Source: Paenibacillus glycanilyticus
GTDB taxonomy: Bacteria; Bacillota; Bacilli; Paenibacillales; Paenibacillaceae
Assembly (NCBI RefSeq): GCF_023715145.1
Contig: NZ_JAMBNP010000007.1
Location: 246,214-310,213 of the forward strand
Length of the DNA: 64,000 nucleotides
Direction: 5' to 3'
Shown: positions 51,306 to 59,897 of the stretch, one piece after another
Numbering within the stretch: position 1 is the stretch's first letter
Layout of the letters: each line of letters opens with the position of its first letter
Notes under the pieces: model-generated
Told to the model about the DNA's origin: nothing
What the model saw: the letters and a program-made list of their open reading frames with translations, nothing else
Database searches by the model: none
Program-made: the position numbers and the translations under genes

Positions 51306-53723
51306 CTAATTCCGCAGCGGCTTGCCGGTGGAGAGCATGTGGCTCATCCGGTCCTGCGTCTTGCGCTCGCCGCAGAGGCTGAGGAATGCTTCGCATTCGA
51401 GATCGAGCAGGTACTGCTCGCTCACCTCTGCTCCCGGCGCGGCATCGCCGCCGGCCATGACATGGGCCAGCTTGCTCGCGATCAGCGCGTCATGCCTGCT
51501 GATCTGGCCGCCAAGCAGCAGGCTGTGCACGCCCATGCGCAGCACGGCCTTGCCCTCGCGGCCGGCTACGCGGACGCGGGCTTCCGGCTGCGGCGTATAG
51601 CCTGCCCGGTCGAGCTCGAGCACCGCGCGCTTCGCTTCGGCAATACGCGCGTCCTGCCGCATAATCACGCGGTCCTGCGGGCGCTTCAGCCCGATGCGGC
51701 CAACATCGAAGCCGCTCGTCGAGGTCTTCGCCATCGCAACCGTCTCGAACAACGCGTTCAGATGCGGTTGAATCTCTCCGCCTCCTGCCCTCTCCGCCGC
51801 CATAACGGCCGCTTCCTTCGAGCCGCCGCCAGCCGGGATCAGGCCTACCCCGGTCTCCACGAGGCCGAAATACGTCTCCGGCGAGAAAATAATCTGGTCG
51901 GCCGGCAGGCAGGCCTCGACGCCTCCGCCCAGCGTCATCCGGTGAGGCGCGGCGACGACGGGACGGTCTAGCTTTTTGATCGCGAACATGCTGCTCTGGA
52001 ACATTCGGATAATGTCCTCGACTTCTTCCCATTCGCCGTTTTGCGCCTCCATCAAGAGAAGCAGCAGATTGGCCCCCACGCAGAAATTACGTCCGTCATT
52101 AGCGATGACAAGACCTCGCCAGTTCTTGCTTACTTCCTCTGCGGTCCGCCGGATTGCGGACAGAATCTCGCCGCCGATGGCGTTATTCTGCGAGTGGAAC
52201 TCGAGACAGACGACATCGTCGCCAATATCAATGAGGCTGGCATCCGAGGTGCGAAGTACCGTCCTGCCGGCTTCCTTGAGCGCGGCAAGCGAGATCTCGT
52301 CCGGCGACAGCTCTTCGGCCGCATACCCGCCGCCCCCGCCGGAATATACCAATCGCCTTCCTTCCCGCACCGCATAAAAGCTGCTATGGCCTTCCGCGAT
52401 CCATTGCGTCACCCATTCCGGCACCGCATCCCCTTCGGCCTGCATCCGGGCGACGGATTTCTTTAGGCCAAGCGAATCCCACAGCTCGAACGGACCAAGC
52501 TCCCAGCTGAAGCCCCATTTCATCGCTTTGTCGATATCCGTTACGGAATCGGCAATGACCCCAACCAGGGCTGCCGAATAGAGCAGTGTGCGCTTGATGG
52601 TCTGCCAGGCGAACTGGGCATATTTATGCTTGGGATCCGTGCCGATAAGCGCCCGGACTTTGCCGCCCGTGCCCTTAGCTGCCTTGGCCGCATCTATGAT
52701 TGGTCCTTTCACAGAGCTCCGCGGCCGGTAAGCAAGCGATTCCAAATCTAAAGATTCAATCTCGCTGCCGCCCTTCGGCCCCTTTGTTTTCCGGTAAAAG
52801 CCGCCGCCGCTCTTCTCTCCAAGCCGGCCCGAAGCGACCAGCTGCTCCAGCAGCGGAGGTCTTGCGAACGTCTCGCGCTCCGCGGCATCGGTACTCTTCT
52901 CACGCACGTTATCCACGACATGAAGCAGCGTGTCGAGACCAACGAGATCGAGCATCCGGAACGTTGCCGTCTTCGGCCGCCCCATTGCCGGCCCCGTCAG
53001 CGCATCGGCTTCCTCTACCGTGAGGCCGAATTTCAGAACCTCCTCCAGCGTCACCAGCATGCCGTATGTGCCGATCCGGTTGGCGATGAAGTTGGGCGTA
53101 TCTTTGGCCACCACAACGCCCTTGCCCAGGCGCTCCTCGCATAAGGCCGTCAGCAGCGCCGTAACCTCCGGAGCGATGTCGTCAGTCGGCACAACCTCAA
53201 CCAGCTTCATATAGCGAGGCGGGTTGAAGAAGTGGGTCACCGCAAAATGCTTCCGGAACGCTTCGCTCCTCCCCTCTACCATCTCAGCGACCGATAGGCC
53301 AGATGTATTCGAGGACACAAGCGTACCCGGCTTCCACACCGACTCTACCTTCTCGAATAGACTCCGCTTAATATCCAGCCGTTCCACAACGGCTTCCACA
53401 ATCCAATCCACCTCGGATAATCCGGCCAGATGATCCTCGAGATTACCCGCCGTAATCCGCCCGGCAAAAGAAGGCTCATACAGCGGCGCAGGCTGAGCCT
53501 TTTCCATGCGGGCCACCGCAGCTTGAGCCAGGCGGCTGCGCACTTGCGGGGAGGCCAGCGTCAGCCCGCGTTTCTCCTCCTCCGGCAGCAGCGTTTGCGG
53601 CACCACATCGAGCAGCAGCACGCGCATGCCGGCATTCGCCAGATGCGCGGCGATTCCCGCCCCCATAACGCCGGAGCCGATGACGGCCGCTCGCCTCACC
53701 GAACCCGTTCGATTGTTGGACAT
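51306..53723 (-). CDS. fadN: 3-hydroxyacyl-CoA dehydrogenase / enoyl-CoA hydratase
   Basis: An 805-residue two-function enzyme of the FadN/FadB type, in the order dehydrogenase then hydratase. The NAD motif G-S-G-V-M-G-A-G-I-A-A-H is at 17-28, and the dehydrogenase catalytic region H-F-F-N-P-P near 170. The crotonase domain (about 450-640) has the oxyanion-hole segments F-C-V-G-A-N and T-L-G-G-G-V-E-A. It hydrates enoyl-CoA and oxidises the product. The start lies in a palindrome holding its AGGAGG. FadA follows after a palindrome-rich spacer. Confidence 0.93.
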   Translation of the reverse strand: MSNNRTGSVRRAAVIGSGVMGAGIAAHLANAGMRVLLLDVVPQTLLPEEEKRGLTLASPQVRSRLAQAAVARMEKAQPAPLYEPSFAGRITAGNLEDHLAGLSEVDWIVEAVVERLDIKRSLFEKVESVWKPGTLVSSNTSGLSVAEMVEGRSEAFRKHFAVTHFFNPPRYMKLVEVVPTDDIAPEVTALLTALCEERLGKGVVVAKDTPNFIANRIGTYGMLVTLEEVLKFGLTVEEADALTGPAMGRPKTATFRMLDLVGLDTLLHVVDNVREKSTDAAERETFARPPLLEQLVASGRLGEKSGGGFYRKTKGPKGGSEIESLDLESLAYRPRSSVKGPIIDAAKAAKGTGGKVRALIGTDPKHKYAQFAWQTIKRTLLYSAALVGVIADSVTDIDKAMKWGFSWELGPFELWDSLGLKKSVARMQAEGDAVPEWVTQWIAEGHSSFYAVREGRRLVYSGGGGGYAAEELSPDEISLAALKEAGRTVLRTSDASLIDIGDDVVCLEFHSQNNAIGGEILSAIRRTAEEVSKNWRGLVIANDGRNFCVGANLLLLLMEAQNGEWEEVEDIIRMFQSSMFAIKKLDRPVVAAPHRMTLGGGVEACLPADQIIFSPETYFGLVETGVGLIPAGGGSKEAAVMAAERAGGGEIQPHLNALFETVAMAKTSTSGFDVGRIGLKRPQDRVIMRQDARIAEAKRAVLELDRAGYTPQPEARVRVAGREGKAVLRMGVHSLLLGGQISRHDALIASKLAHVMAGGDAAPGAEVSEQYLLDLECEAFLSLCGERKTQDRMSHMLSTGKPLRN

Positions 53724-53740
53724 TTTAGGACCTCCTAAAA
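53723..53740. promoter_or_regulatory. palindrome TTTTAGGACCTCCTAAAA over the fadN ribosome site
   Basis: An 18-bp palindrome with 8-bp arms covers the AGGAGG of fadN up to the A of its ATG. It could be a protein operator or an RNA element that hides the ribosome site. Confidence 0.5.
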
Positions 53741-53900
53741 AGAATAATCACACTATCGGCCGATATTGGCCGTTAGTGATGATTCTTACTTCGTAAGCAT
53801 TTGTTTAAAGAATGATCACACTGACGGCCAATATTGGCCGTTCGTGATGATTCTTGCTTCGTAAGCATGAGTTAATAGAAAGCATTTGTTTAAAGAACAA
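53741..53900. repeat. 68-bp tandem repeat with ATCACACT...GGCC palindromes, fadN-fadF spacer
   Basis: ATCACACT recurs at 53747 and 53815 (68 bp apart), each beginning a GGCC-N6-GGCC-centred palindrome and followed by ATTCTT[GA]CTTCGTAAGCAT. A partial third copy of the tail lies at 53881-53898. The tail is related to repeats at 62230-62306. Confidence 0.75.
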
Positions 53901-53906
53901 CCACAC

Positions 53907-56141
53907 TCAAGCGCTCTCCCCGCCGAACACGCTTGCCGCAAGAAGCTCCGCCACATCGCGGGCCGCTGTCCGTTCGTCGGCTTCCAGCAGCTTCAGCCCG
54001 TCTTCCATCATCGTCAAGCAGTACGGGCAGGCTGAACCAATGACCGTCGGACGCACCTCCAGCGCTTGCGAGACTCTGGCACGGTTCACGCGGACGCCGC
54101 TTTGCTCCTCCATCCACATCAGTCCGCCGCCGGCCCCGCAGCACATCCCGTTCTCGCGGTTCCTTGCCATCTCTTCAAGCTCAAGGCCCGGAATGGCCTT
54201 AAGCACCTCGCGCGGCGCATCGTAAACGCCGTTGTACCGGCCAAGATAGCAGGAATCATGGTAGGTCACCCGTTCGTTCACGATATACTCGGGGTTGAGC
54301 CGTCCGTCCTTCAACAGGCCGGCAAGCAGCTCGGTATGATGTTCAATCTTGACGTGCGACGGAAGTCCAAAGTCCGGGTATTCCTTGCGGAAGGTGTTTA
54401 ATGTATGCGGGCAAGCCGTTACGATCCGGGTCACCCCGTAACGGGCGATGGTCTCGATATTTTCCCGGCACAGCTCCTGAAAAAGAAGCTCATTGCCGAT
54501 CCGGCGCGCCGTATCGCCCGAGTTCCGCTCCTCCAGACCAAGCGTGGCAAAGGATATTCCCGCCCGGTCGAGCAGACGCACGAGATCGTACAGCACCTTC
54601 CGGCTGCGCGTATCGTACGAGCCCATGGACCCCGCCCACAGCAGAAAGTCCGGCTTTGGCGCTCCCGCTCGCTTGAGCTCCTGCATCGTCTTGACTCGGA
54701 CGCCGGTACGGTTCTCGCAATCGTCAATCCATGCCGCGCGCTCCGCTCTCGGAAGTCCCCATGGATTGCTTTGGCGCTCGATATTTTGCAGGGCGCGCTG
54801 ACCGTCGAACGGCAGGCGTCCTTCCATCAGCACGAGATAGCGGCGCATATCGATGATTTTGTCGACATGCTCGTTGCCAACCGGACACATCTCCTCGCAG
54901 TTGCGGCAGGTTGTGCAGGCCCACAGCTCCTCCTCCGTCATCACGTCTCCGATCAGCTCCAGCTCTTCGGCCTTTGCGCCTTCCCGGGCACCCCAAGCCT
55001 GCTTCTGCGCCGTCATCGTTGGGATTATCGAGGTGACACTCCCTTCCGGGCTGTCCTCCCACACCGGGATCAGCGCTCCCATCACATGCGCACCGGCAAC
55101 CCGCCCTCCCATAGCCGTTGGAATCCAAGGCGACTTGGACGTGATGGCGGCGCCTTTTTCCGTGAGGTGATCCCGAAGCTTTGTCATCAGATGCATCGGC
55201 GACAGCAGCTTGCCGGTACTGGACGCCGGGCACACATTCGTGCAGCGGCCGCATTCTACGCAGGCATACAGATCGAGAAGCTGCTTTTGCGTAAAATGCT
55301 CGATTTTGCCCGCGCCAAAATTCTCCGCGTCTTCATCCTCCAGATTAAGCGGCGCTAGCCTGCCTACCGGCGCATTCCGCCCCAACCACAAATTAACGGG
55401 AGCCGTCAGCAGGTGAAAATGCTTTGACTGCGGCACATACACAAGGAAAGACAGCAGCACCAGCAGATGCAGCCACCAGAACAGCTCATAGCCCGCTTCC
55501 GACGCGATGCTGCCGGTCGGCACGCCAAGCATCCCGATCCAATCCGCGAGCACGGAGGAAACAGGCGCATAACGGCCTTCTGCAGCATGCGGATCCCCCG
55601 ACAGCCGCTCGAAGGCAAGCGTCAGCAGAATGGTTACCATGAGGCCGCCGATGAACCATAGAACAAGCGAAGGCTTCCAGCCCCGCTTCAGCCTCGGCAG
55701 CTGCTCGACATAACGGCGGAAAGCCCCGTACAAAACAGCCAGCAGGACTAGCGATACCGTCAGCTCCTGCGACCAGGCAAACTGCCCGTAGAAGGGAAAC
55801 GGAATCGGATGACCGCTGAGTTTTTTCCAAATAAGATCCGCCGCTCCAAACTGCAGAATGATAAAGCCGTAGAAATAAATGAAATGCATGATACCGCTCC
55901 GGATATCCCGCAGCAGCTTGCTGTGCCCAAGCACCTGCCCTGAAACCGAGGGACGTCCGGCCCTTTTCCTTCGCTCATCCGTTGGCATCGCCTCATGCTC
56001 TGCTGCCCGGCCAAGCTTCATATAGCCCACCCTGCGCAAGACGACCGTCGCAAAAGCCACGGCGGCAACCCCTGTTACCGCCGCGAACAAAATCCACCTG
56101 AGTGCAGCTGTCACCTCATCTGCCGACCACCATTCCAGCAA
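53907..56141 (-). CDS. fadF: FadF-type membrane Fe-S oxidoreductase (ETF:quinone reductase-like)
   Basis: A 744-residue membrane protein. The first 320 residues hold five or six helices of the NarI/heterodisulfide-reductase membrane type. Two ferredoxin cluster motifs follow (C-V-E-C-G-R-C-T-N-V-C-P near 355; C-T-T-C-R-N-C-E-E-M-C-P near 475), then two CCG domains (Y-H-D-S-C-Y-L-G-R-Y near 660; C-C-G-A-G-G-G near 695). Such proteins receive electrons from EtfAB and reduce menaquinone. The TTG at 56141 has GGGGG 8 nt upstream. The gene is divergent from etfB, in line with this role. Confidence 0.9.
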   Translation of the reverse strand: MLEWWSADEVTAALRWILFAAVTGVAAVAFATVVLRRVGYMKLGRAAEHEAMPTDERRKRAGRPSVSGQVLGHSKLLRDIRSGIMHFIYFYGFIILQFGAADLIWKKLSGHPIPFPFYGQFAWSQELTVSLVLLAVLYGAFRRYVEQLPRLKRGWKPSLVLWFIGGLMVTILLTLAFERLSGDPHAAEGRYAPVSSVLADWIGMLGVPTGSIASEAGYELFWWLHLLVLLSFLVYVPQSKHFHLLTAPVNLWLGRNAPVGRLAPLNLEDEDAENFGAGKIEHFTQKQLLDLYACVECGRCTNVCPASSTGKLLSPMHLMTKLRDHLTEKGAAITSKSPWIPTAMGGRVAGAHVMGALIPVWEDSPEGSVTSIIPTMTAQKQAWGAREGAKAEELELIGDVMTEEELWACTTCRNCEEMCPVGNEHVDKIIDMRRYLVLMEGRLPFDGQRALQNIERQSNPWGLPRAERAAWIDDCENRTGVRVKTMQELKRAGAPKPDFLLWAGSMGSYDTRSRKVLYDLVRLLDRAGISFATLGLEERNSGDTARRIGNELLFQELCRENIETIARYGVTRIVTACPHTLNTFRKEYPDFGLPSHVKIEHHTELLAGLLKDGRLNPEYIVNERVTYHDSCYLGRYNGVYDAPREVLKAIPGLELEEMARNRENGMCCGAGGGLMWMEEQSGVRVNRARVSQALEVRPTVIGSACPYCLTMMEDGLKLLEADERTAARDVAELLAASVFGGESA

Positions 56142-56426
56142 TGGCCACGCCCCCTTTTGCAGCCCTCGATTCGGACAAGCTTTTAAGAGACAACTTATTT
56201 TCAAAATACCGCGGTGCTCCAGTATATGAGCTGGAAAGCATGAACATGCCGCCCCTTTCGCCGGGCCGGACGGTCTATTTAGGCGCTCTGCCTCATATCG
56301 TAGCACTGATGGAAAGCGGTTAAGCCGAGCCTTGCGGCGGGCATGAGCCATGCTGTGCGGGAATGCAGAATAGTCAGAAGAGGACGTGCTTCAAGCTTGG
56401 AATTATAGTCTGAGGAGGTTGCTGCA

Positions 56427-57248
56427 GTGCTGAACATTGTCGTTCTACTCAAGCAGACGTTTGATACGGAAGAAAAAATTATCGTAAAGGATGGCGCCGT
56501 TGCGGAAGCGGATGCCAAGCTCGTCATCAATCCTTATGACGAATACGCCCTGGAGGAAGCGCTTCGCCAGCGCGAGCAGCATGGCGGCGAGGTGCGCGTC
56601 GTCTCCTGCGGAGGCGACCGCTCGGAGGAAGCGCTGCGGACGGCGCTTGCGATGGGCGCGGACGAGGCGATCCGGCTGGACAGCGCCACCGTCGAAAGTA
56701 ATGACAGCTTCGCGCTGGCCGCTGCGCTGGCGAAGATCATCGAGCCGCTTAAGCCGGATCTGCTGCTCGCAGGCTTATTCGCCGTCGACAGCGGCTCCGG
56801 CAGCGTAGCGCTCCAGATCGCGGAGCGTCTGGGATTGCCGCATGCTTCCTCCGCGGTGAAGCTTGGCATTGCCGGGTCGGATGAGGCGAAGGCATCCGGC
56901 GAGCTGCCGCCGGGCGCTGCGTCGGCGGCGCGGTTTGCTGTGGTGGAGCGCGACGTGGAGGGCGACACAGAGACGGTTGTGATTCCGCTGCCCGCGCTTA
57001 TCACGGCGCAGCAGGGCTTGAACGAGCCGCGATATCCATCGCTGCCGGGCATTATGAAGGCGAAGCGGAAGCCGCTCGCCCGGGTTTCGGCCGCCGCAGG
57101 CGGCGAGGACGAAGGCGCGAGGACTTCGCGCCTTGCGCTGTTCCCGCCGGCGCCGCGCGCAGCCGGCCGGCGCCTGGCGGGGACGCCGGGCGAGCAGGCG
57201 TCGGAGCTCATCCGCCTGCTGCAGGCGGAGGGGCAGCTGCCGCAGTAG
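56427..57248 (+). CDS. etfB: electron transfer flavoprotein beta subunit
   Basis: A 273-residue protein. It begins M-L-N-I-V-V-L-L-K-Q-T-F-D-T-E and has I-N-P-Y-D-E-Y-A-L-E-E-A-L and the V-D-S-G-S-G-S-V AMP-binding region (about 122). It pairs with EtfA as the acceptor of electrons from FadE. The GTG start follows GAGGAGG. It is very GC-rich, with an Ala/Arg-rich tail before the last helix. A 720-bp spacer with a tandem array separates it from etfA; these genes are usually adjacent. Confidence 0.94.
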   Translation: MLNIVVLLKQTFDTEEKIIVKDGAVAEADAKLVINPYDEYALEEALRQREQHGGEVRVVSCGGDRSEEALRTALAMGADEAIRLDSATVESNDSFALAAALAKIIEPLKPDLLLAGLFAVDSGSGSVALQIAERLGLPHASSAVKLGIAGSDEAKASGELPPGAASAARFAVVERDVEGDTETVVIPLPALITAQQGLNEPRYPSLPGIMKAKRKPLARVSAAAGGEDEGARTSRLALFPPAPRAAGRRLAGTPGEQASELIRLLQAEGQLPQ

Positions 57249-57280
57249 GTAGGTGCGGGGCTCATTTACCTTGTTAATCA

Positions 57281-57860
57281 TTAAGGTCCCTAATGGACCT
57301 TAACGGGGCTGTCTGCTCACTTTTCCGGCAACTTAAGAGCCCTGAGGGACCTTAACCTCGCGACAATTGACCATTTGCGCGGCTTATTTTCTCCCGTCTC
57401 AATCGTTAAGGTCCTTAAAGGACCTTAACAGGGCTGACTGCTCACTTTTTCGGCAGCTTAAGAGCCCTGGCGGACCTTAGCCTCGCGACAATAGACCATT
57501 TGCGCGGCTTATTTACTCCCGTCCCAATCATTAAGGTCCCTAAAGGACCTTAATGGGGCTGTCTGCTCACTTTTCCGGCAGCTTAAGAGCCCTGGCGGAC
57601 CTTAGCCTCGCGACAATAGACCATTTGCGCGGCTTATTTTCTCTCGTCCCAATCATTAAGGTCCCTAAAGGGCCTTAACAGGGCTAACTGCTCACTTTTT
57701 CGGCAGCTTAAGAGCCCTGGCGGACCTTAACCTCGCGACAATAGACCATTTGCGCGGCTTATTTTCTCTCGTCCCAATCATTAAGGTCTCTAAAGGACCT
57801 TAACGGGGCTGTCTGCACACTTTTCAGGCAGCTTAAGAGCCCTGAGGGACCTTAGCCTCG
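57281..57860. repeat. 125-bp tandem array, four and two-thirds units, with paired hairpins
   Basis: Units start at 57281, 57406, 57531, 57656 and 57781, exactly 125 bp apart; the last is 80 bp. Each begins with a hairpin TTAAGGTCC-N5-GGACCTTAA and has a second, imperfect one about 55 bp later (TTAAGAGCCCT and AGGGACCTTAA type). Odd and even units differ consistently (CGGGGCTGTCTGC versus CAGGGCTgaCTGC), so the array grew as 250-bp pairs. In unit 4 an arm reads GGGCCTTAA, which still pairs in RNA by G-U. It lies between etfB and etfA. Confidence 0.92.
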
Positions 57861-57968
57861 AGGTGGATAGCTTCAAAGAAAGAAATTCAAACAGAAGATT
57901 ACTTTGTGCAACGTTTTGAGATTTGAGTAAAGCTGCAGTTCGACCTGCAACAAAGGAGGAGAAATGAA

Positions 57969-58949
57969 ATGGGAAGAACGATACTCGTGTTCGCCGAGTC
58001 CCGGGACGGCAAGCTGCGCCGCGTGGCGTTTGAGGCGCTTGGCGCCGCGCGGCGGCTGGCCGGAGCGGACGGCTCGGTCCACGCCGTCCTCGCTGCCCCC
58101 GGCGGCGCGGCCGATGAAGCAGCCGCGCTGGCTGCGCGAGGGGCGGATGTCGTCCATGTCGCGGACGACCCGGCCCTTCGCGCTTTCGCGCCCGAGGCGT
58201 ACATCGCCGCCTTGCGCGCAGCCATAGAAGCAGTGGGGCCGGACGCGCTGCTGCTCGGCCATACCGCTATAGGGCGCGAGCTCGCGCCCCGCGTGGCCGC
58301 AGCCATCGGCGCCGGCCACGTCGCAGACGTTACCGCCATCGATGAAACCGATGGCGTGTTCACGCGGCCGCTCTACGCCGGCAAGGCGTTCGAGCGGCGC
58401 AGCTTCACCCCGGGCCGGCCGTGGGTCGTCACGATCCGGCCGAACAACTTCGAGCCGGCCGAGACGGCGGCCGGCGGAGCCCAAGGCACCGTGCAGGCGC
58501 TGCCGTTCACGGTGCCGCCGCTCCTGACCGCCGTGCGCTCGCTTGTGCGCCGCGCCGGCGGCCAGATTGATCTCGCCGAAGCCGATGTTGTCGTCTCCGG
58601 CGGCAGAGGCGTGCGCAGCACGGCGGGCTTCGAGCCGCTGCAGGAGCTTGCCGGCGTGCTCGGCGGCGCGGTTGGCGCCTCCCGCGGTGCCTGCGATGCC
58701 GGTTACTGCGGCTATGCCCTGCAGATCGGGCAGACCGGCAAGGTCGTTACGCCGCAGCTCTATATTGCCTGCGGCATAAGCGGCGCCATCCAGCATCTTG
58801 CCGGCATGAGCCAATCGCGGGTTATTATCGCGATCAACAAAGACCCCGACGCGCCAATCTTCAGCGTCGCTGATTACGGCATCGTCGGGGATCTGTTCGA
58901 GGTTGTTCCGTTATTAACGGATGAGTTCCGCAGATCGCAATCCGGTTAG
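57969..58949 (+). CDS. etfA: electron transfer flavoprotein alpha subunit
   Basis: A 326-residue FAD-binding protein. The C-terminal FAD domain contains S-G-G-R-G-V-R-S-T-A-G-F (about 217), Q-I-G-Q-T-G-K-V-V (about 255), G-I-S-G-A-I-Q-H (about 270) and N-K-D-P-D-A-P-I-F (about 292). It is the partner of EtfB. AAAGGAGGAG stands before the ATG. The first two-thirds is extremely GC-rich. Confidence 0.95.
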   Translation: MGRTILVFAESRDGKLRRVAFEALGAARRLAGADGSVHAVLAAPGGAADEAAALAARGADVVHVADDPALRAFAPEAYIAALRAAIEAVGPDALLLGHTAIGRELAPRVAAAIGAGHVADVTAIDETDGVFTRPLYAGKAFERRSFTPGRPWVVTIRPNNFEPAETAAGGAQGTVQALPFTVPPLLTAVRSLVRRAGGQIDLAEADVVVSGGRGVRSTAGFEPLQELAGVLGGAVGASRGACDAGYCGYALQIGQTGKVVTPQLYIACGISGAIQHLAGMSQSRVIIAINKDPDAPIFSVADYGIVGDLFEVVPLLTDEFRRSQSG

Positions 58950-58993
58950 GTTAATCCTATTCTTGACGCGGTTCTAAACGATCCGACCAAAAC

Positions 58994-59043
58994 AAAGGGA
59001 CTGTCCCTCGCAAGCCATTGGCTGCCGGGGAACAGTCCCTTTC
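58994..59043. terminator. bidirectional terminator
   Basis: AAAGGGACTGT pairs with ACAGTCCCTTT across a 28-nt loop, between convergent etfA and the SRAP gene. Confidence 0.8.
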
Positions 59044-59045
59044 TC

Positions 59046-59723
59046 TCATTTCAACGCAAAATCCGGGCGAATCTCCCGGATGCAGTCCGGCGACTCGTAA
59101 GCTTCGTCGTTCACGGCATTTGTTACCGGATAGGCTCTCATCCGGTAGCTGTCCATGGGCTCCAAATGCTTGCGAAGCGAGCGAAAATCCGAAATGCGAG
59201 GGTTGAGCCAGTCCTCTACGCCTTCTTCGTCCATAATGACCGGCACGTTAGGCTGCCATTGCGACATCGCTCCGGTTGCCGGAGCCGTAATCATCGTAAA
59301 GGCTCGCACCTCTTGCCCGCTGTAATTCCGCCATACGTCGAAGAAGCCCGCAATCCCGAACACTCTGCGGTTCGGCACAACCACATGCATCGCGCGGGAA
59401 TCCTTCTCCTTCTCGCCCTTCTGCCAACCGAAAAACCCGCTGCACGGCACGACACAGCGCTGCTTGCGCAGCATCCGCTCGAAGAACGGCTTGCTCGACA
59501 GCATCGAGCTGTCCGCGTTAACGGAATCCTTCGCCCAGAACGGGAATAGGCCCCATCTCGCATCATGCATCGTCCGAAGTCCCCAGCGGTCCGTCATCAC
59601 GATAGACACGGTCTGCGTTGGCGCCACATTAAACCGGTTCGTATAGCAGTTAATCAGCTGCTCCACCTTAAAAGCCTCAATCATATCTCCAACATCCGCG
59701 GTAATGGAATAACGTTCAATCAT
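59046..59723 (-). CDS. SRAP (YedK/HMCES)-family protein lacking catalytic residues
   Basis: A 225-residue protein with the SRAP fold signatures N-V-A-P-T-Q, R-W-G-L-F-P-F-W-A-K-D and P-C-S-G-F-F-G-W-Q. Active SRAP proteins begin M-C-G-R and use Cys2 to bond to abasic DNA, with Glu (G-F-Y-E-W) and His (H-x-R-M-P) in catalysis. Here the start is M-I-E-R, G-F-Y-E-W is G-F-F-G-W and H-x-R-M-P is Q-P-N-V-P. All three key residues are lost. The ATG at 59723 has GGGGG 9 nt upstream, and no Cys is encoded just before it. It may bind DNA ends without crosslinking. Confidence 0.88.
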   Translation of the reverse strand: MIERYSITADVGDMIEAFKVEQLINCYTNRFNVAPTQTVSIVMTDRWGLRTMHDARWGLFPFWAKDSVNADSSMLSSKPFFERMLRKQRCVVPCSGFFGWQKGEKEKDSRAMHVVVPNRRVFGIAGFFDVWRNYSGQEVRAFTMITAPATGAMSQWQPNVPVIMDEEGVEDWLNPRISDFRSLRKHLEPMDSYRMRAYPVTNAVNDEAYESPDCIREIRPDFALK

Positions 59724-59763
59724 GTAAAATAACCCCCTGCGCTTTTTTACCGCAATAGACTCG

Positions 59764-59784
59764 ACTTCAGTCGACAACTGAAGT
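59764..59784. promoter_or_regulatory. inverted repeat ACTTCAGT-N5-ACTGAAGT upstream of the SRAP gene
   Basis: Perfect 8-bp arms around CGACA, 41-61 bp upstream of the SRAP start codon, consistent with an operator. Confidence 0.45.
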
Positions 59785-59897
59785 TCGATCTGGCGAAAAA
59801 CCTACCTATACGCGGTCGCCCATCTTCGAGATGCCTCGATCGTGGTTTTATCACCAAGTATTCGCTTATGCGCAGGATGATTATGCGTTCTCTTCCA

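Noticed and set aside
53920..55358. several long frames opposite fadF
   Set aside because: All overlap the intact FadF frame and lack domain signatures.
57281..57860. CRISPR array
   Set aside because: The period is 125 bp with the whole unit repeated; there are no unique spacers and no cas genes.
57873..58814. long minus-strand frame opposite etfA
   Set aside because: It is a shadow of the very GC-rich etfA. Its product is low-complexity Ala/Arg/Gly text with no ribosome site.
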